NCBI GenBank assembly: GCA_009193035.1
Contig: SWDT01000007.1
Span: 620,001 to 684,000 of the forward strand
Direction: 5' to 3'
DNA: 64,000 nucleotides
Source of the DNA: Halicephalobus mephisto
Lineage: Eukaryota; Nematoda; Chromadorea; Rhabditida; Panagrolaimidae
Made by a program: the position numbers and the translations under genes. Shown piece by piece: positions 12,000-24,528 of the stretch. Under the pieces are notes generated by a model. That model saw nothing but the letters and a program-made list of their open reading frames with translations. It searched no databases and was not told where the DNA came from. Position 1 is the stretch's first letter. Each line of letters begins with the position of its first letter.

Positions 12000-13540
12000 A
12001 AAACAACATTAAAAGAACATGGAACAAAGGATGCTGTGGAAATTTTTGAAGAATTTGAATATTGTGGAGATTTTAGAGATTACTGTATGTGATTCCGGAG
12101 TTTTCTGAAATATTATGGAAAATTCTGGAATTGTCAAAAATCCAGTGAAAATTTTCGAAACTATCTGAAATCAAAGATGTTAAACGTTTTTAAAAATTAC
12201 TCGAAATTCGTATTCTTTATTTTAAAAATAATAATTTTTAAAGTTCCAAAAAATTCCAAATTTTCGTTTCAGAACTATTTCTAAAAAGTTCCAAATTTTC
12301 GTGTCAGGACCATTTCTAAAGAATCTTAAATTTTCGTCTTAGGACGATTTCTAAAGTCTTAAATTTTCGTTTCAGAACTATTTCTAAAAAATTCCAAATT
12401 TTCGTTCTAGGATCATCAAAAAAGGAGATTTTCGTTTCAGGACCATTTCTAAAAAGTCTCAAATTTTCGTTCTAGGACCATTTCTAAAAAGTCTTAAATT
12501 TTCGTTTCAGAACTATTTCTAAAAAGTTCCAAATTTTCGTTTCAGGACCATTTCTAAAAAGTCAAATTTTTGTGTTCAGGTAAATTTGTAAAATTCCTTA
12601 TTTTTTTTAATGTTTACAATTTTGTGATTTATTTGACATTTCTAATTAACAATTGTCTTGGTATTTTTTTAGAACATTGTTAAAATTGAAGTTGTTGAAA
12701 GACTTGATGGAATATGCATCAATGACTCGAAAGTTGGGATTTTGTGAACATGTGAAACAAAGTTTCTGGTTCTTGATGACTGAATGCTTAATTTTTGAAA
12801 TTTTTGAAGATTTGTAAAATTCTGAAAATTTCGAAGTACTGTAATATTTCTTTCCAGAATACTGTAATTTTTTTTCAAATTACTGTAGTTTCTTCTCAGA
12901 TTACTGTGATTTTTCTTCTCAGATTACTGTGATTTTTCTTTTCAAAGTAAGACCAAAGATATCCAGAGGGGATAGTTTAGGTTTTAACATTTTTTAAAAT
13001 TAGATTTTTTGAATCTTTTTAGATTACTGTAGATAATTCTAAAGAATTCTAGTCTAGAAGATGCTTTTGAAATCGTAATCTTACAGTAAATATTTTAACT
13101 TTTGAAAGATTCGTGTCGGGACCATTTCGCGAATTTTTTGTTTTTTTACAATACCGTACTCTTACAGTAGATATTTTAAATTTTTAAGTTTCGAAAGATT
13201 CGTGTCGGGACCATTTTGCAAATTTTTTGTAATACCGTACTCTTACAGTAGATATTTTAAGTTTTTGACTTTTGAAAAATTCGTGTCGGGACCATTTCGT
13301 AAAATTTCAGTCTTTTTGTAATACCGTACTCTTACAGTAAATATTTTAAATTTTTAACTTTTGAAAAATTCGTGTCGGGACCATTTCGCGAATTTTTTGT
13401 TTTTTTACAATACCGTAATCTTACAGTAGACATCTGAAATTTTTGATTTTTAAAATTTGAAAAATATTCGTCTCAGGATTATTTCGTAAGGATTTTGATT
13501 ACTAATGTTTACAATATTACAGCCAAAGAAATACCAAAGA
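12000..13540. repeat. Arrays with the TTCGTGTCGGGACCATTTCG core
   Basis: The stretch 12240-12570 repeats AAATTTTCGTTTCAGGACCA about every 50-60 bases. The stretch 13080-13450 carries four copies of a unit of about 100 bases combining TACCGTACTCTTACAGTA and the TTCGTGTCGGGACCA core. No coding exon was seen. Confidence 0.6.
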
Positions 13541-13925
13541 AGATTTACTTTTTTTGTCCCTCATAGAAAATTCCAAAAAAATTCCTTAAGCTCTAAAATA
13601 GATCTATCTTGAGCTTAAATTGACAAGATTTATTTTTAAATTTAAAAAAAAATTTTTAACTTTTTTAATTTTTTAAAAATTTTTTGTTTTTTTTTTTTCA
13701 ATTTAAAAATTTTTCTGAATTTTTTTGATTTTTTTAAAAATTCTTAAAAATTTTTTTGATTTTTTTTAAAATTCTTAAAAAATTTTTTTTTTGAATTTTT
13801 TTGATTTTTTTTTAAATTCTTAAAAAATTTTTTTTTGAATTTTTTTATGTTTATTTTTTTTTTGATTTTGTTGTGACAAATTTCCAACAATTTTTACACA
13901 ACTAAGACTGCTCGATTTTGAATAA

Positions 13926-15360
13926 CTTCCTTGTTTACGGTCTTTGGATAACATTGCAGAGCATCATATTCAATTCTGGAATATTTCAGAATTTGCTAGA
14001 TGTTTTGAAATCGTTTAAGACCATATCAACATGAAATTTTCATAATTATGGGTCTCAGTTGGAAAATTTTCGAAATTCGTCTCAGGACCATTTTTTAGGA
14101 TTTTGTTGAAAATTTTTATTTTGTACATTAATACTTTTTAAAATTGTTTAAAACCATAAAAATACAAATTTTCATAATTATGGGTCTTAGTTGGAAAATT
14201 TTGAAAATTCGTCTCAGGACCAATTTTTAGGATTTTGTTGAAAATTTTATTTTGTACATTAATATTTTTAAAATTGTTTAAAACCATAAAAATACAAATT
14301 TTCATAATTATAGGTCTCGGTTGGAAAATTTTGAAAATTCGTGTCAGGACCAATTTTTGGGATTTTATTGAAAATTTTTATTTTGTACATTAATATTTTT
14401 AAAATTGTTTAAAATCAAAAAAATACAAAATTTCCATAATTATAGGTCTTAGTTGGAAAATTTTCGAAATTCGTCTCAGGACCAATTTTTAGGATTTTAT
14501 TAAAAATTTTATTTTGTACATTAATACTTTTTTAAATTGTGTAAAATCATAAAAATACAAATTTTATAACTTTAGGTCTCAGTTGGAAAATTTTGAAAAT
14601 TCGTGTCAGGATCAATTTTTAGGATTTTGTTGAAAATTTTTATTTTGTACATTAATACTTTTTAAAATTGTATAAAATCATAAAAATACAAAATTTTCAT
14701 AATTATAGGTCTCAGTTGGAAAATTTTCGAAATTCGTGTCAGGACCATTTTTTAGGATTTTATTGAAAAATCTTTATTTTTAAAAATAATCTTTTAGAAC
14801 CACGTAAACACAGAATTTTATCATTTCCTGTCTTAAGTGGAAAATTTAAAGAAAATTGTATGAAGATTATTTTTTGGAACGTCACCATGAAAATTTTTAC
14901 TTTTCAAAATAATATAATTAAGGATATTTTGAAGTCGTGTAAACATGAAATTTCACAATTTGCGGTCCCAACGGGTAAATTTTCGAAATCGTCATTGAGA
15001 GAATTTTTGCTGTAAACATTCCTGTATTTAAAATATTATGATTTTAAAATTGTCTAAAATCATGAAATTTAACGATTTTGGTCCCGACTGGAAAATTCCA
15101 AAATTCGTGTCGAGACTATTTTTGATTTTTTTTCATACATATTTTAATTTCTACAGTACTATGATTTTAAAATTGTCTAAAATCATGAAATTTAACAATT
15201 TTGGTCCCGACTGGAAAATTCCAAAATTCGTGTCGAGACTATTTTTAATTTTCTTCATAAATATTTTAATTTCTACAATATTATGATTCTAAAATTGTCT
15301 AAAATTATAAAATTTAACAATTTTGGTCCCGACTGGAAAATTCCAAAAATTCGTGTCGAG
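13926..15360. repeat. Composite array element A, copy 1
   Basis: A non-repeated head beginning TTCCTTGTTTACGGTCTTTG is followed by about ten units of roughly 115-135 bases. Each unit carries GTTGGAAAATTTTCGAAATT, a CAGGACCA box and TTTTGTACATTAATA. The last units (15030-15360) use GGTCCCGACTGGAAAATTCC instead. The head and two-box layout recur at 53870-55240. Confidence 0.65.
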
Positions 15361-15770
15361 ACCACTTTGTTCCAAAATTTGTAAATTTTTTTATTTTTTT
15401 ATAATCTCATATTTTTATGCATTTATTTCTAATTTTAAATTTGATTTTTATAAATTCTAAATTTTTGATGATAAAGTAATTCAAAAATATTTTTTTATTT
15501 TTAACATCAACTTAGTTGACGTAATTTTTCAAACATCTTTGAAAATTTTTTTGCATTTTTCTGACTTAATCCATTTTGTCCATTTGTGCAAAATTCAAAA
15601 ATTAAAAATTTATCGTTCGATAACTTTATTCATTTTTTATTTTTTCGAATATATTGACCAAAATTTGATAAATTCTGAATCGACGATAATTTTTAGTTTT
15701 ATTGTTATTCAAAAATCAAATATAAAAAACAATAAACCTCGAATTGTCCCAAAAAACTAAAAATAAGAAA

Positions 15771-16390
15771 CTTTTCCGTTCGAGAGTCGCGATAATTTAA
15801 AAAATTTTTAAACAAATTTTAATTAAAATTTAGTTATTTTTGAGTAATGTTTATGTTTTTAGAATATTTAGAAGATCCTTTACAAATTTATATATGAATT
15901 CATATATGAAAACTTATTTTAAAACATCGATTTTTAATAAAATTAAACATCATTTTAAACATAAAGTTTGCAACCAAATTAACATATGTTTTGATGATTT
16001 TTCTATTTTCAGGGTATTTACCATATTTTATATAATCTCACATAAGTTTTAATATATAAAAAGTAAAAATAAAGCGATTTTTGCTAACGTCGAAAATCAA
16101 AATTTAAAAAATAAATTGTTGATTAAAATTTCACTATTTCCTTTTATTTTTTGTATTTTTAGAATATTTAGAAGATTTTTTACAAGATGATATATAAATT
16201 CATATATGAAAAATTATAAAAAAAAAATAAATTTTTGAATTTAAAAATTTCAATCAAAATTTTACTATTTTTTGTATTTTTTGAATATTTTAAATAATTT
16301 TAATAATTTTGAATAATTTTAATAAAGATTCTTTAAAAATTAAAATTAATAATTTTTGGGAAATTTTCAAACGGAAAATTTTCTTTCCGG
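15771..16390. mobile_element. MITE-like element B, copy 1, with inverted ends and a TTCATATATGAA core
   Basis: The left end reads CTTTTCCGTTCGAGAGTC and the right end reads CAAACGGAAAATTTTC, which are near inverted copies. Inside, two units of a tandem repeat carry the palindrome TTCATATATGAA, preceded by a TTTAGAAGATCCTTTACAAA type box. The same organisation is seen at 32973-33636. No open frame codes a transposase. Confidence 0.55.
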
Positions 16391-18480
16391 AGTCCCTGTC
16401 AACATAATCCCTGTCTGATGTCCTACTTTATATATAAACAAAAAAGAACAGCTGATAATTTTTCTTTTTTTTTGTAATTCATTATTCAAAAAAAATTTTA
16501 AAATATTTAATTTTTTAATTTCTAATTTTTTCAAATATGTTTAATTTTAAAAAAATATTTAATTTAAAATTTTTTTACTTTTTCAAAAATGTTTATTTTA
16601 AAGTTTTTTATTTTTTTAAATATTTCATTTTAAAATTTAAAATTTAAAATTTTTTTAAATATGTTTAATTCGAAAATTTTTATTTTTTCAAATATGTTTA
16701 ATTTTTAAAAAAATATTTAATTTAAAATTTTTTTACTTTTTCAAAAATGTTTATTTTAAAATTTAAAATTTTTATAAATATGTTTAATTTTTAAATTTTT
16801 AAAAATATGTTTAATTCGAAAATTTTTATTTTTTTTAAATATGTTTATTTTTAAATTTTTTATTTTTTCAAATATGTTTAATTTTTTATTTTTTTTTAAA
16901 TATTTCATTTTAAAATTTTTTATTTTTAAAAAATATTTTATTTCTCTATTTTTTGAAAATGTCTAATTTTAAAACTTCCAATGTTTTTTAAAAACATTTA
17001 ATTTAAAGAAATTGCATTTTCTCAGTTTTTTCCATTGTTCTTTTTCTTGGAATATTTTGTTTTTAAAATTCAGTATTATTAAATTACAAAAGAAACAAGA
17101 AAAAAAGAGTTTCCGTGAGAATTTTTTAAATTTCTTCAATTTTTTAAAAATTTTATTCAATTTTTAAATTTTAAAAAATTTTGTTTTTTTAATAATTTTT
17201 TTAAAAATATTTAATTTTTAAAAATTTTGTTTTTTTAATAATTTTTTTAAAAATATTTAATTTTTAAAAATTTTGTTTTTTTAATAATTTTTTTAAAAAT
17301 ATTTAATTTTTAAAAATTTTGTTTTTTTTTAATTTTTTTAAAAATATTTAATTTTTAAAAATTTTGTTTTTTTAAATTTTTAATAATTTTTTTAAAATAT
17401 TTAATTTTTAATAATTTTTTCAAATTTCTTTGAATTTTAAAAAATCTTTTTGGATTTTTTTACTTAGTAAGTTTGTATTTTGGAGCTAGAATTATTCCCA
17501 TGACGTCTTAGGCTAATCTGTAATTAAAAGGACAAATATAGTTTCAAACTTGGATTTAAAAAAATTAAGTACTTTTCATAATTTTCAGTGATCTCTGAAT
17601 CTTTTTATTTCTTGGATTTTTATAATAATAAAAATATTTAAAATAATAAAAATATTTAAAATTTTAAAAATATTTAAAATAATAAAAATATTTAAAATTT
17701 TGAAAATTTAAAAAATGATTTTTTTTCGTGTTAGGACCAAAATTGAAAATTTTCGTTTTTTTACTGTAGAGGACAACAAACTTAATTTTCCAATTTTAAA
17801 TTTAAAATGTTTAATAATTTTCGAATTTTTAAAAATATTTTATAATAAATAAAAATATTTAAAATTTTAAAAAATGATTTTTTTTCGTGTTAGGACCAAA
17901 GTTGAGAAATTCCTTTTTTTTATTGTAAAGGACAAATCTGACTTTTCAACTTTAAATTTTAAAAAATAATTAAATTTTAAATTTTAAAAAATGATTTTTT
18001 TTCGTGTCAGGACCAAAGTTGAAAATTTTTGTTTTTTTTATTGTAGAGGACAAATCTGACTTTCAATTTTGGTCTCGACGAGAAAATGTATTTCGTTGTT
18101 TTTGAATATCATTTTCCGGTTATTTTTGAACTTTTTTGACTTTTTATAAAATAAATAAATAAAGATATACGAAACCGGACAAATATAAAAAAATAAAAAT
18201 AGTATCAAAAATAAAAAAAACTTTCATTCGTTTCAGGACCAAAATTCTGTAATTTTTTGGATTACTGTAAAAAAATTGTTTACTTTTTGGTCCTGACACG
18301 AAAGTTTAAAAAAAAATTAAAAATTGTTTAAAAAATAATTTTTTTGAGTTTCATAATTTTTGTACTTTTTTAATGAATATAAAATTAACTAAAACCCCAA
18401 AAATAAAAAAAAACTGAAATCATTTTTTCGCATCGAGACTGAATTTAAAAAATATAAAACATAATTATAGTTCCAATTTC
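16391..18480. repeat. Low-complexity T-run/A-run DNA and TTCGTGTCAGGACC array
   Basis: The stretch 16480-17450 is long runs of T and A broken by AATATGTTTAATTTT words. The stretch 17700-18300 holds three to four units with ATTTTTTTTCGTGTCAGGACC. No gene was seen. Confidence 0.5.
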
Positions 18481-18519
18481 TGCACCTGTATTGAGCTCTG
18501 TGAAAAGGTCAACATCGAA

Positions 18520-18910
18520 ATTGTAGGCAAAGTAAAATCCGCACTTTGCGCGCAACATTCTGGTAAAACATCAAAATTTTTGTGTTTATATTTCTGGAAA
18601 TTTTAAAGTTAAAATAAAATCTGCACTTTGCGCGCAACATTCTGGCAGATATGTTGACATAAAGGTCAAAGTAAAATTTGCAATATGCATGCAGCATTCT
18701 GGCAGATATATCAACATCGAAATTGTAGTCAAAATAAAATTTGCACTTTGCGCGCAGCATTCTCGTAGATCAAGATTAAAATTTATGTTTACTGAAATTT
18801 TAAAATTAAATTAAAATCTGCAACATGCATGCAACGTTTAGGTGAATATACAGACATCGAAGTCAAAGTAAAATTTGCAACATGCATGCAGCATTCTGGA
18901 CAACTAGTTT
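18520..18910. repeat. GCACTTTGCGCGCAACATTCTGG array, locus 1
   Basis: Six spaced copies of a core like TTTGCGCGCAACATTCTGG, or its variant with GCATGCA, sit in AT-rich spacers of about 50-70 bases. Related cores occur at 23625-24110, 39660-40320, 50540-50590 and 51735-52160. The open frames here are repeat artefacts. Confidence 0.65.
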
Positions 18911-21900
18911 GTTCAATTTTTTTACGAAAATTAATTTTTTTATTTTGATTTTTTATGGACTTTGGGACTCCACTTAATTCCATTTTCTTCCGTTCCATCT
19001 AAGCATTAATCGATTTTTTTAATTATAAATTATTATGACGTACATTCGCTCTTTAAAAATGCGGAAAGTTGTAAAATTTCTCATTTTCTTACATCAAAGG
19101 TTTGTGATTCAAATTACGTGACTTTCTCAGCCAGCATTTTTCATCTTTTTAGTCTCGAAATTTTGTAGGATGTTATTAAATTTTCTAAGCTATAATAAAA
19201 GCTTTCCAAAGTTTCGAAACTTGTTGAAAGTTGTCAAAAATCCTAAGAGATGATGAAAAATTTTAGAATCTTGTCAGATACTGTAGAAATTTTTCAGAAT
19301 CTTGTCAGATACTGTAGAAGCGTTTGAAACTTTTCAGAATCTTATTAGATACTGTAGAAATTTTTGAAATTTTTCAGAATCTTCTCAGGTACTGTAGAAG
19401 CTTCTGGAATTTTTCAGAATCTTATTAGATACTGTAGAAATTTTTGAAATTTTTCAGAATCTTATCGTGGATTTTAAGGCTTTTTCGGGTACTGTAGAAG
19501 CTTCTAATTTTTGAAATTTAGTAGAAAGTTTTAGGATTTTGTTAGATACTGTAGAAACTTCTGAGATTATTTGCAATCTTAGAGAAGTTTCTGAAACTTA
19601 ATGGAATTTTCTAGAATCTCATTAGGAGTTTCTGAATCCTTCCAGAATCTTAGATAGTTTTCTGAAATTTTGTGGAAGTTTTCAGAATCTCATTTGGAGT
19701 TTCTGAATCTTTCAGGAGTCTTCTAGAATTTCAAAGAAGTTTCTAAAATTTCCTGAAACTTCATAAAAATTTCCAAAATCTTCTCAGCAACTTCTGAATT
19801 TTTCTACAGTCTTCTAAAATTTCAAAGAAGTTTCTAAAATTTTCCGAAACTTCATAAAAATCTCCAGAATCTTGTCAGCAACTTCTGAATTTTTCCAGAA
19901 TCTTATAAAATTTTAATAATCTTCCGAAACTGTCTGAATTTTGAAAATTATCAGTTAAAATTTAATAAATTTGTTTTTAAAAAATTTGTAAAAATTAATT
20001 TTTTAAAAATTTGGCAGATTTTCTTTTTTTTTTGTCGAGACTTAATCTGGCAATTTTCGAAGATTAGGATTATCCCATTTTTGCGGGACCAAAATTTACA
20101 TTTTTTCCAATTTTATAAATAAAAAATACTTTAAAAATTGTTTTATATTTATATAATTGGTGAATATATGAAGATCAAAAATGTGCTCAATTCGTCCTCC
20201 AGGGACCCTTCCAATTTCGGACAAACCTGTCCTTGCCCAGCCGTCCCAGAAATTCAGTCTTCCAAGAATTGAAGATAACCACAACTGTCGATATTGAAAT
20301 TTTTTGAATTTTAATTTTCAAATTTTAATTTTTTAAATTCCAAATTTTTCGAATTTCAGTTTCAAAATTTTCTGATTTTTAATTTTTAAATTTTTTGAAT
20401 TTTCAATTCGAAATTTTCTGATTTTTGATTTTGAAGTTTTCTGAATTTTAATTTTCAAATTTTAATTTTTTAAATTCCAAATTTTTCGAATTTCAGTTTC
20501 AAAATTTTCTGATTTTTAATTCTAATGTTTTTCGAATTTTCAATTTCGAAATTTTCTAATTTTTGATTTTGAAATTTTTTGAATTTTAATTTTCAAATTT
20601 TAATTTTTTAAATTCCAAATTTTTCGAATTTTAGTTTCAAAATTTTCTGATTTTAAATTTTTCGAATTTTTTACTTTTTTTTCGATTTTGCGTCTGAAAA
20701 CGAAAATATAAAAATTAATAATTAATAATTAAAGAAAAATAATAAAAAATTTTTATTTTTTTTAGAATTTTTTACTTTTTTTAGAATTTTGAGTCCGAAA
20801 ACGAAAATATGGAAATTTGTAATTAAAGACAAAAACGCGATTTTTGACCTTTGACGAACCTTTGGAATTTTTCGTTTTTTAATTTTTAAAGTTTTTTGAC
20901 TTTAAGTTTCGGCGAAAATATGAAAAATAGAAGTTAAAAACAAAACATCGAAAAGTGCTATTTTTGAACTTTTTTTAATTTACAGAATTTTGGGACTTTG
21001 AACAACAATTGGCAATTTTGACTAGAACGCCAAAAACATAATTTTTATTTTAAAAATTTTAAATTTTTTAAATTTATTTAACTTTCGGATTTTAGAACGA
21101 AAATAAAAAAATTGGCAATTCCGACCACAACGCCAAAAACGTAATTTTTATTTTAAAAATTTTTAAATTTTTTAAATGTCTTAATTTTAAAACTTTTTGA
21201 ATCTAAAAACGAAAATAAGAAAATTGGCATTTCCGACCACAACGCCAAAAACGTAATTTTTATTTTAAAAATTTTAAATTTATTTAATTTTTAAATGTCT
21301 TTAATTTTTGGATTTAGAATAAAAATAAGAAAATTGGCATTTCTGATTAGAACGCCAAAAACGTAATTTTTATTTTAAAAATTTTAGATTTATTTAATTT
21401 ATTTAATTTTAAAACTTTTTGAATCTGAAAACGAAAATAAAAAAATTGGCAATTCCGACCACAACGCCAAAAACTTAATTTTTATTTTAACAATTTTAGA
21501 TTTTTTAAATTTATTTAATTTTTTTAACTTTTGGATTTTAGAATGAAAATAAGAAAATTGGCATTTCCGACCACAACGCCAAAAACATAATTTTTATTTT
21601 AAAAATTTTAAATTTATTTAATTTATTTAATTTTAAAACTTTTTGAATTTGAAAACGAAAATAAAAAATCCACAATTATGATAAAAAATATAATTTTTTA
21701 AAAAATTTATGAATTTATTTTAATTATGTTTTTTTTTCAATCTGCAAAATTGTAGTTCCTGAGACGAAAAGTGAAAATTGGAATTTAGAGGCGGTACACA
21801 AAAACAATTTTTTCTTCCAAATTTTTGAATTTTTCGGATTTATTTAATTTGCAAAATTCCAGTTCCTGGAGTGAAAAGTGAAAATTCGAATTTAAAATAA

Positions 21901-23100
21901 AAAAATAAAAATTATTTTTTTAAATTTTCTAAATTTTATAATTTTTAATATTTTTAATATTTTTAAAATTTTCTAAATTTTTATTTTTAAAAATTCTGTG
22001 TAATTTTCTAAATTTTTTTATTTAAAAAATTTTTTTAATTTAAATTTTCTAATTTTCTAATTCTTTTATTTTTTCAATATTTTTTAATATCTTCTAATTT
22101 TCTCTATTTTTATATTTTCTAATTTTTTTATTTTTCAATATTTTTTAATATCTTTTAATTTTCTAATTTTCTAATTTTTTTATTTTCTAATTTTTAAAAT
22201 TTTTTAATATCTTTTAATTTTCTAATTTTCTAATTTTCTAATTTTTTTATTTTTTATATTTTCTAATTTTCTCTATTTTTATATTTTCTAATTTTTTTAT
22301 TTTTTTTTGTTTAAAGAACTTTTTTCATTTACAAAGTTTTTACTTTTACAAAAAGAGCTTCTGTGCTTTTATACCCTCTGGCCATGTTCTCCATTCTCTT
22401 GCGTTTGAGACCATTTTTATTTTTTTTATTAAATACTGTTCGAACTTTTTCGTCTTTTTTGAACGTGATCGATCGAGATGCGTCTGTCTAAATTAATTAT
22501 TTTTTCGATGATTTTATTTTTTTTGACGAAAATAATTTTAAATATTTTTTTTTAAAAAATTGATTTTTAAAAAAAACCTAAAATTCCAATTCCCTGAGGT
22601 ATTTCTAATTTTATAATGAATTTTTTACGGATTTTCATGAGTAAACAAAATTTTTTATCCAAATTCAGTAATTTTCTGTTTTTTTTCTAAAAACAATTTT
22701 TTGAAAATTAATTTTAAAATTTCAAACAAAAAAAATAAAAAATTCCAAATTTAAGAAAATTTTTAAAAATGAAAAAAAATTTAAAATTAAATTTTTGGAA
22801 TTAAATATTTTTTTAAATTTTCAGATTTTTATACTTTTTTTAAAATTTTTGGGTTTTTAAAAAATTTTTTTATTTTTGAATTTTTGGATTTTTTAAAAAT
22901 TTTTTGAATTTTTTAATATTTTTTTTTTTAAATATTTTAATATTTTTGAATTTCTTGATTTTTTTGTATTTTTTGATTTTTTTAAAATTTTTTGAATTTT
23001 TTAATATTTTTATTTTTTTAATATTTTTTAATATTTTTGATTTTTTTAAAAATTTTTTCATGATTTTTCGATTTTTTAAATTTTTTTTCGATTTTCGTAA
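18911..23100. repeat. Gene-free stretch with short-period arrays
   Basis: The stretch 19240-19920 repeats TTTTCAGAATCTTGTCAGAT type words with TACTGTAGAA. A mixed-composition island at 20180-20290 has no conserved frame. The stretch 20290-20680 is regularly spaced A/T clusters. The stretch 21000-21670 has about six units of 110 bases with CCGACCACAACGCCAAAAAC. From 21900 to 22310 and from 22500 to 23110 it is T-run DNA, with opposite-strand low-complexity frames at 22870-23116. A less AT-rich patch at 22380-22490 may belong to the promoter of the next gene. Confidence 0.5.
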
Positions 23101-23145
23101 TTTTTTTAATTTTTAGAATTATTTTTTGGATGAAGGTGTTTTAAG

Positions 23146-24461
23146 ATGCCTCCAGTAGCTTCGACTTCAGAATCCACGGAGATGACTTCGACTCCGGGAA
23201 CTAAGAAAAAACACCACGGGGTTCGACCGGGTTCCCGGGGGGAGTCCTATCAGTCCATCGCCGACCTGCTGCGGAACTCCACAGAGGACGAGTTATCTCT
23301 TCCACAGATTCCTTATTCGAAAAAAAATCAGCTAGATGAAAGGATCAGAACAGGACCTTATGGAACGAGTTTTTTTGGTCGAAGTAATCAAACTTTAAAT
23401 CATCAAAGTTCTCTTGCGGGTGTTTTTGTTTTGATTTTTGTCCTGATTGGAATACTTCTGGTTTTGATTCTTTTTTATTTTCTCGCCAAAGTCTGCAGCA
23501 CTTCCACAGACACCAGAAAAAGAAAAATCAAAACGAAAAATGGCACTGTCATTGTAAGAGATAAAAATCCAAGTAAGTTATTCGATTTTAAAACCTCGAA
23601 ATTTCAAAAATAATAAATACGAAAATTCGCATCTTGCAGACAAGTTAGAATAATTAATTTGAAATTAACTTTTATCCTAAATTTTCTTTTACCTAAAAAG
23701 TTGAAAATCCGCACTTTGCGGGCAACGTTAGCGTGGGTCAAAATAATTATTTCGAAATTAATTATTATCCTAAATTTTCTTTTTTTATCTAAAAAGTTGA
23801 AAATCCGCACTTTGCAGGCAACGTTAATTCAGTTTAGGAAATTATTTCGAAATCAATTTTTTTTCCAAAATTTTCTTTTTTTATCTAAAGAGTTGGAAAA
23901 TTGCACTCTGCGAACAACATCTGAGCAATTTAGAGTAATTATTTCGAAATTAATTATTATCCTAAATTTCCTTTTACCTAAAAAGTTGGAAATCTGCACT
24001 TTGCAGACAACATTAATTCAGTTTAGGAAATTATTTCGAAATCATTTTTTATCCTAAATTTCCTTTTTACTTAAAAAACTAAACTTTGAAATCCGCACTT
24101 TGCGAGCACATTATAGAATTTGTTAAATTTCGAAATTTCTTCAAATCTAAAATAATCATTAAAAATTTTAGTTGACGTAGAAGCAGTACCAACGACGGTT
24201 CCTCTTCCGAAGAGGATATACGAGCTAAAAGCCGAAGAAGGATACTACAGTTGTCCTCCTGCAATCGAAAACAACTTCATTGACATCTTCGAGGACGTCG
24301 ATGACGAATATTTTTCTCCTTCCGAAAACCCTCAATCTCCAGAAAAATCACCTCAAAAACAACTCGAACTTCCTTGCGAAAGAAAGCTCACCGGTTTCGG
24401 AATGCCCCCAGGGTTCAAGCCAAAGGGAAGACTTCAGGAACTAATCCACGAAAAACCCTGA
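23146..24461 (+). CDS. Single-pass membrane protein, function unknown
   Basis: Two exons, 23146-23572 and 24172-24461, join in phase 1 (CCAA|GTAAGT to TTTTAG|TTGAC), giving 238 residues. The N-terminal 90 residues are Ser/Thr-rich and basic (GTKKKHHGVRPGSRGE). One strongly hydrophobic segment of about 25 residues follows (GVFVLIFVLIGILLVLILFY, near residues 91-115), then a basic stop-transfer patch RKRKIKTK. The tail is acidic and proline-rich, with FGMPPGFKPKGRLQELI near its end. There is no cleavable signal peptide, so orientation is uncertain. An acceptor TTTTTAG ends at 23116, 30 bases before the ATG. I recognise no family. The sharp fall in AT content and the splice signals support a real gene. 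Confidence 0.8.
23573..24171. repeat. Intronic array, GCACTTTGCGGGCAACGTTA type, locus 2
   Basis: Five units of about 95-100 bases alternate TTATTTCGAAAT, TATCCTAAATTTTCTTTT and the core CGCACTTTGCGGGCAAC. The array fills the only intron of the membrane-protein gene. Confidence 0.65.
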
Positions 24462-24528
24462 ATCTTCCACGTTCCAATACGTAGTCTGACAAAAATCCAA
24501 TTTTTATAAAATTTCATGTATATAAAAA

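Noticed and set aside
20096..20284. Minus-strand 62-codon frame starting MWLSSILGRLNFWDGW
   Set aside because: Mixed-composition island, but the frame runs into AT-rich repeat with no splice site, and I recognise no family.
22870..23116. Lys/Ile-rich and Phe/Ile-rich frames on opposite strands
   Set aside because: Low-complexity T-run DNA directly before the membrane-protein start.
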